NCBI GenBank assembly: GCA_011319805.1
Contig: SJRY01000179.1
Coordinates: forward strand, 1 to 45,241
Length of the DNA: 45,241 nucleotides
DNA from: Macrocybe gigantea
Taxonomy: Eukaryota > Basidiomycota > Agaricomycetes > Agaricales > Callistosporiaceae
Direction: 5' to 3'
Positions 1 to 11,910 of this stretch are shown piece by piece. Each line of letters begins with the position of its first letter. Positions within the stretch are counted from its first letter, which is position 1. The notes under the pieces were generated by a model. It ran no database searches, was not told the DNA's origin, and saw only the letters and a list, made by a program, of their open reading frames with translations. The position numbers and the translations under genes were made by a program.

Positions 1-1165
1 AAACTGACATACCCTCGAACACTTCCTGTGCTACGTATCCTGAATGGAGGAACAGCACGCAAGGGAGGTGTGCGTTGATGGTTTGACTAGACTGCGAAAC
101 AGGAGTGGAGATGTGATAATGGATTTCCGCAGGTCCAGATGGCGACGTTATGTGCACGTAGGGCATGTTTTTGTCGGCTTTTTTTCCCCTTGGTCGCAAG
201 CTAAAGGGACGAAAAGAGATGTTGGAGTACAAAGGAGGGGCAGGCGCTGCGGCAGCGGCTACCTTGGGGCTCTTGACTAACGGCCCGTCACGGACCTATC
301 TACATGGGGACTCAGGTCGGGCCAAGGTGTCAATTAATTGCCCACGAGAGACCAACACCGAATCCCGCGTTCATCCGGCGCTACATAGCAAGAGCTCGAA
401 GAATTACAATCACACCAGATTGGTCTTGAGGAGTCTTGTTGATATAGATCATCGGTTCACACAAAGACGAAGTGACGGCGACGAGTACTTGAAACCTTGC
501 CAGCAAAACGCCTCGGGCTGCAGATCTGTGACGATAATGGTCTGGAGTGTATGATCGCAGTGGCCGTGCAGATCAGATTGATGCTCGGCAGTGGAGTGTG
601 TGAAGTCAACCATTCCTTAAGGCACATGGAAATAAACCTTGTTTGTCCCTCATGGACAAATGATGCTGGGAGATTCATGCAAGAACAAGAGTGTTTTTTG
701 CTGAGAAAATGGACGTGTGGAGAATTCGGTCACTGTCTCACTGGCTCATCTGACGCCACCGTTTCATCACGATTCAAGCAATGAGTTGTTTCTTCCGAAC
801 AAATGTTCCACATCGGGGTTCTTCGCCCCAGAAATGTCGCGATGTTGTCGGAGAGAACAGGAAACATCGATGGAAGGTCGCCAAGCTAGGGCGTAACGAA
901 TCTACGTTGAACAAGCTGTACACTACAAGACATGGGCGATGAAGTGAGATGGGAGGTGGGACGGAGGCAGGTGAATTTCGGGATGTAGGTGCACAAGTAA
1001 CGTAATAAAGCAATCCGTGGTAAGAAGAATGGGGCATAAATAAGCAGCAAAAAAGTACATAATGCAGCAAACTACAAGACGATGCGAAGCCAAGCGGTGA
1101 TACAGACATGACGCTTTACGTGCAGACCTTTTCGCATCAGAGGGTGTCGCAGAATCCTGGCCGAG
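1..1165. other. left-edge stretch without a supported gene
   Basis: Open frames of 73 to 146 codons occur on both strands, but none shows a domain, signal peptide or convincing exon chain. The part nearest 1165 is probably the 3' untranslated region and terminator of the membrane-protein gene that ends at 1166 on the minus strand. Nothing else is seen. Confidence 0.5.
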
Positions 1166-2947
1166 TTACCCTAATGACTGAGGCGGTGGCATATCAGGGA
1201 CCAGATAGTGCAAAGGCTTTCCTTCGATCCCTCCGGGACCAAAGCTGCTCTTGTGCTGGAGCACAATCTCACCATCATCGTCGTCCCGGGTTTTGTTCTT
1301 GTTACGCCCGCCGTAATGTCCAGACCCTCGTCGGCTGCCGGAACTCTTTGATGACGGAGCATCTGCAAAAGGAGAAACAGCAGAAGGTGAAAGCACTGCA
1401 GTCGAGGACGATGCAGCGCTTGGAGGCAGTGTCGGAGGTTGAACATCAGCTAGATCATAGGCAGGCACCGGTTTCCTCGGCGTTCTCCTCGGAAGTTGTT
1501 TCTGGGCGGACGAATTGGACGAAGATCTATCCATCTGAGGAGCCATAGCATGGCTTGTCTGTAAGAAGGGGGGGATGGATGCCGGCGGGGAAGACGGCAA
1601 GGGGGAAGGCGAAGGCGTGAAGGGCGAACCAGACATGACTGGGGTTCCCGAGATAACTGGAGAAGATTCCAAAGAGGGGCGGCGAGAGGAACTCATAGAA
1701 TTAAGGGATGATTTCCTCAGATTAGCTGCCATGCCGAATGCAGTGACAGAGGCGGATTTAGGACCTCCGGAGAAGCCATCCAGCACAGTGCTGGAGGTAA
1801 TGCTTGGTTCCCTTTTTCTGCTTGGAAAATGGGAGGAGCCGTTTTTGTACGGTAAGGTCGCGAGGCCGACATGTTCACCCTCTGCGATAGGGGATTTGAA
1901 TTTTTCCTCGGAAGGGGAGAAGGCACTTCTTGTACGATAGGAATGAATGTCGTCGTCGCTGCCTGGTCCTCTGAGGATGATTGGTCCCATAGATTCAGCT
2001 TGAGAGTGATGGCGTTCATTGGCATAGGGCTTCGGTTTGTAGCCTTGGGCATGTCGTAAAGATGCTCCGTGATGAGAGTCGACTGAGCCAAGTCCGCCCC
2101 ATCCCTTGCGCCCAAAACCTCCTGTGGAACTACCTCTCAGAGGAGAGGATATAGTCCGAGAATGGAGGCCGCGGCGCTTGGATCGAACGAGGTACAAGTA
2201 AAGTCCAATGACAGCGACAAGGACGGCAATGCCACCAATGAGCCCGCCTATCAACGCACCCGTATTGAGATCGGAGGAGGAGGCGGATGGCGGAGGAATG
2301 ACTGTAGGCGAGGGAGAGAATGTGGGCGCGGAAGTCACGGTCAAAGATGTCGACATTGGTGCAGAGAATGAAGAGGAAGAAGATTGGGATGAAAGGCAGC
2401 TGGTATCTCCTATTTCTCGAACAAAAAATGGGGACCAGGATGCCGAATACTGTGCCGAGGAGATTTCCGCCGTGAGTATATACCAGCCTTGCGATACATT
2501 AACCTGTGGCCACTTGAATGACCAACTGGACGGCACGACGGAAGTGGATATCTGAAACTGTATTGCGCCAGGCGAAGTCGTTGCACCACTGGGAACAGCG
2601 CGCGGTGCTATGCTGCGGTCAGTAAAGGTGTGCACGACCGAAGACGTGGTCGACGGCGCAGGTCCCTGGGCAACTCCAATATTCGAAATCGTCAACGTCA
2701 TCGGGAGATCCGGTCCATCATATATCCACGTCAGAGTAGCTGGGGAACATGATGCAAGGGATGAGATGGTATTGGGAAGTAGTATCGGCGAAGGCGTCGG
2801 TGCCGACGAGTCTGATGTTAAAGAAGCGGAGCCAAACTGCCTAGGGAAAACGTGAACGACCCTTGAGCTGTCACGGTGTGCAGATGCAGTCATTCCACTG
2901 AATAAAGTGACGAGCAACGAACTCAGAGACGAGCTCGATAGCATCAT
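1166..2947 (-). CDS. secreted, Ser/Pro-rich single-pass membrane protein
   Basis: A single 593-codon exon, the longest uninterrupted frame in the window. The start at 2947 gives a typical signal peptide (hydrophobic residues about 8-23 ending in ASA). A roughly 200-residue ectodomain follows, with few cysteines and repeated Ser/Thr stretches that are likely O-glycosylated. A glycine-rich transmembrane helix lies at about residues 230-254 (GALIGGLIGGIAVLVAVIG) followed by a basic stop-transfer patch SKRR. The cytoplasmic tail of about 335 residues is rich in Ser and Pro and looks disordered. Basidiomycete genomes carry many proteins of this layout, usually annotated hypothetical; some resemble stress-sensor mucins, but no WSC or other named domain is visible. 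Function is not claimed. Lack of introns is unusual beside its intron-rich neighbours. Confidence 0.85.
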   Translation of the reverse strand: MMLSSSSLSSLLVTLFSGMTASAHRDSSRVVHVFPRQFGSASLTSDSSAPTPSPILLPNTISSLASCSPATLTWIYDGPDLPMTLTISNIGVAQGPAPSTTSSVVHTFTDRSIAPRAVPSGATTSPGAIQFQISTSVVPSSWSFKWPQVNVSQGWYILTAEISSAQYSASWSPFFVREIGDTSCLSSQSSSSSFSAPMSTSLTVTSAPTFSPSPTVIPPPSASSSDLNTGALIGGLIGGIAVLVAVIGLYLYLVRSKRRGLHSRTISSPLRGSSTGGFGRKGWGGLGSVDSHHGASLRHAQGYKPKPYANERHHSQAESMGPIILRGPGSDDDIHSYRTRSAFSPSEEKFKSPIAEGEHVGLATLPYKNGSSHFPSRKREPSITSSTVLDGFSGGPKSASVTAFGMAANLRKSSLNSMSSSRRPSLESSPVISGTPVMSGSPFTPSPSPLPSSPPASIPPFLQTSHAMAPQMDRSSSNSSAQKQLPRRTPRKPVPAYDLADVQPPTLPPSAASSSTAVLSPSAVSPFADAPSSKSSGSRRGSGHYGGRNKNKTRDDDDGEIVLQHKSSFGPGGIEGKPLHYLVPDMPPPQSLG

Positions 2948-3101
2948 CGTCGCGGGGCGGGTGTAGTTGTGGACAGCAAGGCAGCTGCAAGCTCACAGAT
3001 CAAGTGCGATATCACCGTTACACCGTTGCCATTGCTCCCGTTCACGTGGTTGATCAGATCATTTCCATTCTTGATTATGATTCAATCAAAATATTGAAGA
3101 T

Positions 3102-3174
3102 GGTTCAATGGTCTAGTGGTTATGATTTCTGTCTTACACACAGAAGGTCTCCAGTTCGATCCTGGATTGAACCA
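3102..3174 (+). tRNA. tRNA-Val (anticodon UAC), no intron
   Basis: A 73-nt cloverleaf. The acceptor GGTTCAA pairs with TTGAACC plus discriminator A. The D-arm holds TAGTGGTTA. The anticodon stem TCTGT/ACAGA encloses the 7-nt loop CTTACAC, so the anticodon is TAC (Val). The T-arm is TCCAG-TTCGATC-CTGGA. A TTTTT run at 3177-3181 is a ready Pol III terminator. The internal A and B boxes are intact. It is nearly identical in body to the tRNA-Val(CAC) at 31278. Confidence 0.95.
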
Positions 3175-3176
3175 GC

Positions 3177-3181
3177 TTTTT
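3177..3181 (+). terminator. Pol III T-run for tRNA-Val(UAC)
   Basis: Five consecutive T residues begin three bases after the tRNA 3' end, the usual RNA polymerase III stop signal. Confidence 0.7.
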
Positions 3182-3234
3182 CGCTTGATAAAATAATTGG
3201 TGTCACATATGGTCACAGTGACTACGTAAACAAG

Positions 3235-3243
3235 AAAAAAAAA
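3235..3243 (-). terminator. Pol III T-run for tRNA-Asn
   Basis: Nine A residues on the plus strand are a T9 run on the minus strand, five bases beyond the tRNA-Asn 3' end. Confidence 0.7.
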
Positions 3244-3247
3244 TTGA

Positions 3248-3334
3248 CTGTCCCGGAGAGACTTGAACTCTCGATCTTCCGATTGATCTAGAGTTTTAAC
3301 AGTCGGACGCCGTAACCAACTAAGCCACGGGACA
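3248..3334 (-). tRNA. tRNA-Asn (anticodon GUU) with a 13-nt intron
   Basis: On the minus strand the acceptor TGTCCCG pairs with CGGGACA plus discriminator G. The D-arm is GCTTAGTTGGTTACGGC and the T-arm is GAGAG-TTCAAGT-CTCTC. The anticodon stem TCCGA/TCGGA encloses the loop CTGTTAA, the usual asparagine loop, once 13 nt inserted after position 37 are removed. That is the canonical place for a nuclear tRNA intron. The mature tRNA would be 74 nt. It converges on tRNA-Val(UAC) across a gap of 73 bases. Confidence 0.93.
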
Positions 3335-5143
3335 CGTCTTGATTAGCCTTTCCAACGAATCATATTTGTTGCCAAAATTGCCCCATATCTCATTGATCGA
3401 TTCGTCGAAATTGCGTCGCAATCTACGGTCGTGGCACTGTAGAATATCAGGGCTATGTCTCGACGGGCTGCAGAGTCTACTTTTTTCGCTCACTCTACAC
3501 AAGAGGCCGCGTTGCCCTCCTGAAACAATCTATAACGTCAAAACAGGTGATACCATTCTCATTCACCAGAAGGCCGTTATCATGTGTGTGTTCACACGAA
3601 ATAAGTGATATCGCCTCAAACGGCTTGAGAATCGCGTTAGAAAACGTCTCTTATCGCTACAGAGTCTCACCATCCTTCATGCGCGCACGGCTGACCTTCT
3701 CCCTCTTCTACAACATCGGCCGTAAAACTTATCGATTTCGGGTATGATCGTCCGTGAATCCGATATGGCGATATCACAGTTCTCTTCCTCCCCGTTGTCG
3801 GGAAACCAAAACCCGCGAGCTGCTGCGTTCTTCGGGCACTTCGCGACCAAAGATATTTCTCTGATAGCCCAGATGCTCAATCCATCCGCCTGCAGCTCCA
3901 TAGAGGTCCCATGACTTGTTATCTCTGCTGCCCATGAGCTTGGCGCGCCTCTGCGCTGAGCAACCGGGTCTCGCCACCACCGCAGTTCAAATCAGTCTTA
4001 TCATTAGGTGAGTTCGAGAGACAAACAGGCAGTTATCATTCCGCACTCGTCGACGATGGGCATCACGCGCTCGGGTTACCCACAAGCAGTTAGTCTGTCT
4101 TTATGACTGAATTGTTATCTGTAGGAGAAAGTTATTTAAAGTCATATTTAGCCAATCCTTTCCGTTATTACGCAAATTTACAATGAACTGCACCGAGTGA
4201 TAGGCGGCCACTTTGTGACGTCGAGCTCAGTCAAGCACCAGATGGCGTAAAAAATCGTTATCGTTACCGTCACTGATAGAAGGACTAATCTTGACATCCC
4301 CAAAACGAAAGCTCACGCAACACGGTAATCCGAGGAATACAGCACCAACGTCCGAGATACAGGAGCAACGACGCATCCACCTTCCTCTCCTGTTTGATCC
4401 CGATTCATGAGCATAAAATTTCGACTTCCAAAAGAGCAAGCAGGCTGCTCTTTGAGGGCCTGTGCTTTCGTTTTCGTCTTATCGACTGCCACTTCGAGAA
4501 GGCGATTGGGGCTGATACGAATGGAAAGGAAGGCCAAGGGGCAGAATGCGGGGTAAGCTGTGCGGGTGTGCCGCGATGCTCTTGACCTCCCGAGCTTATA
4601 CTCTATCTGTGGGTATTCCAAGATTGTGGCGCCAGTCGGAGCAAATTCAAACCCAGTGGCATTAAGGACCGGAAGTTCGCCAACAGAACCGAGCCATGTT
4701 GCGAATCGTTCGTTCTGCTTTACAAATTTGCCGATGTTTCCCCCCCTGTCGCCGACTGACGGACGATACTCGTAAATTTAGGCCTGTATTCGGATGGCGT
4801 CGATGGCACACCAGAGCGAATGGAGTTTATCTTCCCTAGCAACAGAGTATCATGATGCACAGAGCTAGAATAGTCGAAGAACGAAAACGTCTTGAAGACC
4901 TGTCTCTAATAGAAGTATTGCTGCAACAGGGCAAAATTCCCTGTTGGGCTTTGCATCATCATGACAGGCTTCACTACCTCACATGGTTGACTGGCGAACA
5001 GACGGCATAACTGCGGCTCGGGGAATATGCCGATTGCAGTTCAGAAGGTTGCTTGAGAGGGTCGATCAGCAAGTGATATAGGGTATTGAATTAGTATAAC
5101 ATGTATCATTCTGCTTCCCGGAGAAATGGCATGTTCAGTCACT
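3335..5143. other. intergenic stretch, no gene recognised
   Basis: About 1.8 kb between tRNA-Asn and the 3' end of MRS2. Only frames of 60 to 104 codons occur, on both strands, with no shared exon logic or recognisable motif. No RNA gene or repeat was seen. Confidence 0.45.
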
Positions 5144-7142
5144 TCATGACCAACCCTCGGGATTTCTTTTCCGGAGAGGAAGGGGAATCCACGGCTTTGA
5201 GACTCTCCGAGAGTTATCAGATAATCCAACCTTCCGTATCTTAGCAAGCCTGTGAGAATTGAACAAGGTCAGAGCAGAATAGAGCCAACAAGAGGGTACC
5301 GACGCACTTTCTAAAGCCCACCGTAGCTACGAGAATTGCACAAGCGGCGGATATGCCCGACAAAGCGTAGAAGGCGTAGGCATGACTTTCCAAATGACTG
5401 GTTAACTATATAATCATTGGAACAAAACAACGAACGTTGACGAGAAGACGACGTACGTTCATTCCGAACAGGCCGGCAATCAATGCCCCAGTGCCCACAC
5501 CCATTGTAGCTATAGAGACCTGTTGTTGCTCGTGAGCACCTTCCGAACTGCCAGGAAGCAGCGAAGATCACCTTCAAATCAAGAGCAAGGAGCGCATTAC
5601 GGTTCGAGTCTAAAACTAGTTCCACTATCTCTTGAGTAGATTGTACATTGTTCTATATGACGAAGTCAGGATTGACAGTAGCGATAGAACAGAAATCAGC
5701 TCGCCTGTATATTTTCTGCTTCGTTGACTATTTCTTCTACCTGTTTGGTAAAGGTTTCTAACAAAATTTCCAAGTCCTCGTGATCATGAACTTCGCGAGC
5801 AACATTGTTTCGCTTGTCAGTGAGATACATGGCCCTAAGGTCCTCATCTTGGCAATATGAGAAAGATTAAAAGAGTACGCCTAAGGGAGCGGAGAAGCAT
5901 TTACCCTGGCTGAGAACTTCTTCCAATGCTTCTTCTACCTAGATGAAGTCGGTCAGTTTGGATGCACAATGGACCAAGAGTGACATTCGACTGACTAGTT
6001 TGGCTCTGTTCTGGAAGGCAGCTAATCGTCTCGAATAATGTAAGAGTCGTTTGAAGCGATCATGGTCAATGTTGTCCTCGAGTTCGGCTAGAAGCCCACC
6101 GACAAGATTACGTATAAAGACCATCTCGGCCTCTAAAGCGCTTAATACGGACAAGAGGATGGATTCTAGTGCCCTAATATGATTGATATTAAATAACTAA
6201 TGCAGGGATTCGAGTAGTGAACGAACCGAAACTCATAGGGTGAACCAGAGCTCTTGTTTTTGAGATTATGCTGGTGGATAGGCATTAGAAGCATGCACGC
6301 GTGTCAGAGACATTCATATTACCTCCAAATGATAGAGAAAGACAGAATGGAGGCGAGAATCTACAGATCCATATGTGTCGAACAATACGACCGCGTCCGC
6401 TTTGACGAGTGCCCGGATATGAAGGATGTTAACCTTCCGCATCTGTGTCAGCAAGCTGGCATGACTCGTGAAGAAGAGGGGGACGAACGAGTATAGCCTC
6501 TTTGCGAACGAGAATAGTTGGAACAAGGTTTGGAATACGAGAGTCAATCTTCCGTAGATCACGAGCCTTCGCGAAGTCAAACAAGTAAGAAACATCACAG
6601 ATTTCGAAGAACGTACATTTAACCGATGTTCGGCATAAAGGTCGGACTTCTTGAACTGCCCAGAGATGGTTTTGACATTGCCTACACAATCAGGCCAGAT
6701 TCTGGACCGCATTACTAACACCACATACCTTCATCGTCAAGTACTGTGCCTGCCAAGTGTGACCTTGTCTAATGTCTAATGTGACTGAGTGAATCCGACA
6801 CTCACAACGTAGCATCAGGTCAGTTGGCTGGCGCCCTTTCATGACTTTTTCTAAGATTGCGGCTTTCGCCGCATCCTCCCGCTCAGCTGATATGCCGTCG
6901 TTTTCTGGGGCACGCGGCAATGATTTGGCCATCCAGCTGATTGCGCGCGTCTTAGTTGTTAAGAGACACTTTCCAGATATCTTCCGTTGATGATCATTCG
7001 TCAACAAAATTTGAAAAAAGCGTTTCTGGCCTGAGAAAGACGACGAATGGCGGCCAATCTTGACAACCGCACGCAGAGCTGCTGGACGTTGGACTGAGAG
7101 CGGAAGAGCCGGGGGACGAAGAGCGCCACAGAATAGTTCCAT
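5144..7142 (-). CDS. MRS2: Mitochondrial Mg2+ channel, MRS2/CorA family
   Basis: Thirteen exons join without phase conflict (from the 5' end: 7142-6806, 6743-6729, 6681-6617, 6566-6489, 6433-6323, 6252-6227, 6173-5996, 5938-5905, 5847-5705, 5652-5572, 5519-5457, 5405-5308, 5249-5144) and encode 444 residues. Family landmarks appear in order: a basic N-terminus with the RHSSSFS stretch of a mitochondrial presequence; ARDLRKIDSRIPNLVPTIL; NILHIRALVKADAVVLFD; the coiled-coil region with LLAELEDNIDHDRFKRLL; DEDLRAMYLTDK; LDSNRN; then a transmembrane helix ending in the pore signature GMN at about residues 375-377; then a second helix. The protein would import Mg2+ into the matrix as a pentamer. 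The start at 7142 was chosen because it gives a short presequence; extension inside exon 1 is uncertain. One intron (5653-5704) must start with GC, and exon 2 is only 15 nt. Confidence 0.93.
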
Positions 7143-7927
7143 TACATGGTTTGCACTGACTCTGGGGAGCGCTGTATGCATGCGCAATTGAGCCCCTGAG
7201 GACCGCAAAGTCAGAAGATGCAATGGCAGAGCGAAGAACTTTCAGGTTCACGAGGTCGCGTGATGCAGTAGCCGTCACAGAGTCACGTAACGTGATCGTC
7301 ACGGCCCTTACTTGGCACCTTCGCTTTGTCCCTCTCCTGCCTTGTACGGCCGAAATGCTTGCATCCCCATCGGAAACTGGTCCTGTTCCATGACTGGCTT
7401 TATTAGCCCTTGGAACCAATGTGCCCTTATATGACAAAGAAAAAAGGACGAAATAGACGCTGTATCGCCAGAAGCTCCTGAACCGACCTCGATCGTCCGA
7501 AAGCCAAACTACCCCCGAACTGGTCCATCCCATGCTGTGTGAACGCGAATCACAGCACGGAGAAATGATTTATGGCCTGTTCTACGTCAAGAATAGAAAT
7601 CCGGCATAACATATGTTCAATGCTGTCGTCTCCAAGTATTTTTATGGAGATCCTTGAAGATCTTCGAATCTTCGCAAGTTTCCCTGCCCTACCTTGGAAC
7701 ATCACCACAACGTGTCGCTGGTTTCTTTTTTTTCGAATGATCGGACATAGCCGTATCGGTACAGATGTACAGCGAGATCAACATCTATTGATTCATACTT
7801 TTCCAGGCTGGTCCTCTTCACAGGCTTATCACGTATTCAGTATCTTACCGGTTCCTTCCCCGCTACTCTGACCTCATAAAATGTATTGCGCTTGACTATA
7901 TTCGACGCCCCTTAAACCTCGCAACCC

Positions 7928-8729
7928 ATGTCCGAGACACGTCGACTTTTGGAGGCAGCGGCGGCGCTGTCATACCTTTTGCGCGCAAAGAACATCCCTC
8001 ACGCATTCTACGGCGGTGTCCTGACTGCTGTGCTAGCCAACAGCCCTCAGGCAGATGTAGGTGTCCCTGGCGTCAACAACGTTGAGGCACAGACCACTCA
8101 TTCTCACCGCAGGAAATCTATTGCATCGTGGAAAGCAGCCAAACACACGCTTTCCGTCGTGTACGCGATGCCGTTGCGGGGAGCGAAGACTTCACCACGA
8201 CGCACTCTCCATGGACAAACCGGTCAGTGAAAATTTCGTGTTTATTCTTCTTCTCTTCCTTTGTGCGACATGACTCTCAAGATTGCACACGACGTACCGC
8301 CGCTTGATCCCCGCTATCGAGGTGAGGCCACTTTTACCCCATCACTTCTCCGCCGTGTCTTGATCTCGGTCATTTGGCAGATTGAGATCCTCCCTGCAGG
8401 CGAGTCAGGACCTCGACACCTGGACAACACGACGGTAATGAAACTTCATGGTATTCCTTTCCTCACAATATCGGAATTCATCCGCGCAAAGCTAAAGAAT
8501 TGGATGATGTATGTTATTCCGTCATTCACATCCCTCAATTCCTGTCTCATCTCTTACATGCAGACGTGGCTTTGAATGGGATGCACAAGACATAATTTAC
8601 GTTCTTTCGCGATACTGGAACCGAGTGGACATCAATCGAATACCCGAACACGACATGAAGCAATTCGTGACGCGACACACTGCAGCTGCTCCCGCATGGA
8701 CAGCGGTTAAAAGGAAGTATGGAATGTGA
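7928..8729 (+). CDS. conserved basidiomycete protein, possible nucleotidyltransferase-like fold
   Basis: Five exons (7928-8056, 8113-8222, 8282-8321, 8381-8508, 8564-8729) join in phase to a 190-residue protein. Introns are 55-60 nt with GT-AG ends. The body reads LLEAAAALSYLLRAKNIPHA, FYGGVLTAVLANSP, IYCIVES, TYRRLIPAIEIEILPAGE, VMKLHGIPFLTISEFIRAKL, and a basic tail ending KRKYGM. The pattern (N-terminal helix, small-residue turn, alternating strands, then a leucine-rich helix) recalls the minimal nucleotidyltransferase-like proteins common in mushrooms, which are annotated hypothetical. I see no clear metal-binding Asp pair, so catalytic activity is not claimed. Exon joins are strongly supported because all five phases agree. 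Confidence 0.85.
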
Positions 8730-11700
8730 GCCAGCTTGCGATAGGATGGGTGCTTCATCGTGCTGGTAACCTGTCAGGTGATGGGGCTGACATGATGTAC
8801 ATTCTAAAAGGCGAAAACCGGGATTCAAGCTTTTCTCTCTGACCAGAAAGCAAACAGCGTCGGGACCCTGTTGTATCGATTGATCAATGTATTTGTATCT
8901 TCCCGTCAGATATCCATACCTCTAGGCATCGCAATAGCGCCGGCTTGAGCGTCGTCCCTAACCGTCGTGATCAGCTCCAAGTGCTAGTCGCACGGCAGAT
9001 CCCATTGTGCAACTCCAAGGCGACGGCCCAGAACCCAATTAAAGCTTCTTCGCTGTCAGCCCCCTGTGGGCGCATGGATGTCCCCAATGAACTTGGTCTA
9101 ATTATTTAAAGGACGAACGTTAGGCAGCACCTTCCGGGCGGCTTCAGTACGATGCTTTCCAGAGCTCTGGTCAGAGTCTCCATCATGAGATCTTTGGTGC
9201 TTATGGCTCATCCTTTTCGCGAGGTCCAGAAATTAAAAGACTCTCAGGTGACAAAGCCTGTCATCAGCTTCCTAGCATTCCCGGCGCTCTGGCTCCCTTT
9301 GTCGTTGTGCCGGCATCCGAGGTGCGTCTTCACACCCATCTCGTCCGCATCGGAGTGGCTGAGAAAGTGGACCTCGTCCTTGAGAACCCGTCGGCACAGG
9401 GAGATTGTTAGCAACCCGTTGAACACCCCATCCGTGTGTACTGAAGATGGCATTATCCCTGTTACAGATCTGAAGAATATGTCAAAAAAAAATCACAACA
9501 AATTACAGGCGTACCAAGGATAGCGAGTCTCAAGCCTCAGGATCGAGATACAATCCCTGAAAGAGCCCCCAAGATGACTTTATGAGAAGCGTTCTTGACA
9601 TGCTGTGACTGGCTATACGGTTAACCCTGACCGAGAGTCTCTTTGGCATTCTCCACCACCTTCGTAGCGAACACGACCTGCTCGACGTCTCAACACTGGC
9701 GGCCGTATTTGGTTTAGAATGCGAGTCGTTTTGATCTAGCGTGGATTGCTGCTGGATATGGGGATGGGCTAGGCACTAGGGAGGCTGGTTCTCAGAGGCG
9801 GTGTCGTGCGGCTGAATTAATCCCTCATCCGGAATCCCAAATGGTACGACAAAGTTGATCTCTTGGACTCATGCAAGGTCCTTCCGGTTTCCCCATCGCT
9901 TATGGAGCATTCCTGAAGCGCAAAGGTAATCAGGTCTTGATCAATCGTTCTGCTCAGTTTTCCTCAAATAGACTAATGCTCTGGGGAAATTTTCTCTCTG
10001 CTTCTCTATTCTCTATGCTCGCCGTGTGTCTTCGTTTGATTTGGAGTATCGCAATTTCCCTCGTAAAGGGACGCATTGGTCAAGGGCCGCAGGCGTCGTG
10101 TCCGGCGCAAGCTTCTCAGCTGCGCTTTTCTGGGTGACTAGCCGCACTATTTATTGTTTCAGAATCCGAAAGCTTCTCGAGCATTCACTCCACTTAGCAG
10201 TGAAGGAGTACCGTCCATGTGCTCCTTTCCGAAAGATTCCACTCAGACTCAGCACTGTCGACGTGTTGCGAACAGTTTCGGAATGATTATGCCCTATGCT
10301 TTCTAGGGTGCTATTTCTAAAATCGAGGAGAAATTCTTCGTTGGGGTACTGACACAAGGATACACGTTCGCATCAATGGTGTCCATAAAAGGCCTACTCG
10401 CTAATTGTCACCCTGCAGGCATGGACCTGAATTGAAACCAAATAGTCCTCGCGTACAAATAAACACTCTCACCACACGATTAATTCTGACGCTCCAAATT
10501 TTCCTCGACTGTTTTGTGTTGAGGTCCTAAGGTCATGATGTCTCGAGGTACGCTGTCCTGGCATTTTTCCAGAATTCCGTTAGGGCATTTCTTGATAATT
10601 ATTTTCATGACTGTCGGGTTGCTTTTGTGTCCTTCCAAATGTCTTCGAATGACACTGAAGGTTTTTGATGATTTGAATCCACTCTGAACATACATTTCAC
10701 CGTTACTGAAATTCTTTCCGAGTCAGAAGCTATGCCAGCTCATCGCGGCTAAATTTCCTAAGCTGCACCCGGCACATGTTTGTTCTATCATTTCGTGAGG
10801 GCTAACAGGAATTAATCACACTTCAAAACGGCCTCCGCCATCCGTCGTTGCTCCCATACGACCCACCAGTGCACCAAGTCTTGCTGGCTTCCAAGCCGAA
10901 CGCGGTTAACGATGCTCCTGTTTACTGCTTTCTTGGGCAGCGTATTTCAAATGCCAGGACTGGGTATCATGTGCCGTGGCTCGTATTGAACTCGTGTTTC
11001 GTAAGGTCCCTCAAGATGTCGCCTGCACGAGGGCCCATGGCTCTGGACATCCGTCTTTCCCAAGAATTTGACGAGAGCTCTGTCACGGGGGTGGCAACAA
11101 CTGAGTGCCTTTACGGAAATATCACCGGCAGCGTCAACGAGCGGCGGCAATGACTGAGTTAGCTCGACCAATGGCATTAATGACGTCGAGCCTGAGGAGC
11201 TCCGCCTGCAGACCCATCGTTCTGTCAATATTTATGGGCAACGAGCCTCCGATCTTCTGTGGTTGACGTAGGCTAAGTAATTGAAAACTGCGATTTTCTC
11301 AATGTTCTCGTCAAGATCAGACGCAAGGCCAGTAGCAATTTCGTATCGTCATCCCCGAATAATCATTCAATCGACATTCATGACTTCAGCATATGATTAA
11401 AGCGACCTGGCAATGACCGGCGCACGACAGATGAACCGAAAAATGGTCCAACTAATCATATGTCTGGTTGTTACGTCTGCGGGAGTGGCGCATAATTCAG
11501 CATAGCTTTCCAACGCATCGACTCGGCCGATTACCGAACGTTTTACCACATGTTTCTAGCAGACGTCCTTACCCATAGCCGTGACGATCTCGTGCTGTCG
11601 GCTGCACCGGAAGCAGATCAAATCATCGCTGTCTATGAGCTTGATTTTCTTACCATCGATCATATCGACCTCAAGATCTTTTGACATTCTTTGTGGATGG

Positions 11701-11910
11701 GTCTTGCGACGATGATGACGGTGCGCCGAGGAGATAGGAAGGTCGTAGTGATCCTCGTCGACAGTGTATTCTGTCTTTCCCCGTCATGAGGGGGCTTGAC
11801 TATAGTTTTGTGCCTGCAAATGCCAAGACAAACGGGGTAAACGTGTCAATTGCAGTGAAAGGGTGTTTGAATCGCATTTTCGCTTTAGCTTCTGCCCAGT
11901 CCACGAAGCC
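8730..11910. other. long stretch with no convincing gene
   Basis: Short frames only. A frame without ATG at about 9125-9409 (+) has coding-like composition (for example LAPFVVVPASEVRLHTHLVR) but no partner exons were found. A minus-strand frame at about 11556-11766 is listed separately. Frames at 9871-10286, 10480-10695 and 10848-11153 show nothing recognisable. This may be decayed sequence. Confidence 0.4.
11556..11766 (-). other. possible terminal exon of an unidentified gene
   Basis: A minus-strand frame of about 70 codons ending at a TAG (11556-11558). It is acidic and basic in blocks, with DLEVDMIDGKKIKLIDSDDL followed by a CxxC pair in ICFRCSRQ. Its upstream edge follows a possible acceptor (AAAG) near 11767. 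It lies back-to-back with the membrane-protein gene that starts at 11911. No upstream exon or start was found, so it may be a remnant. Confidence 0.25.
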
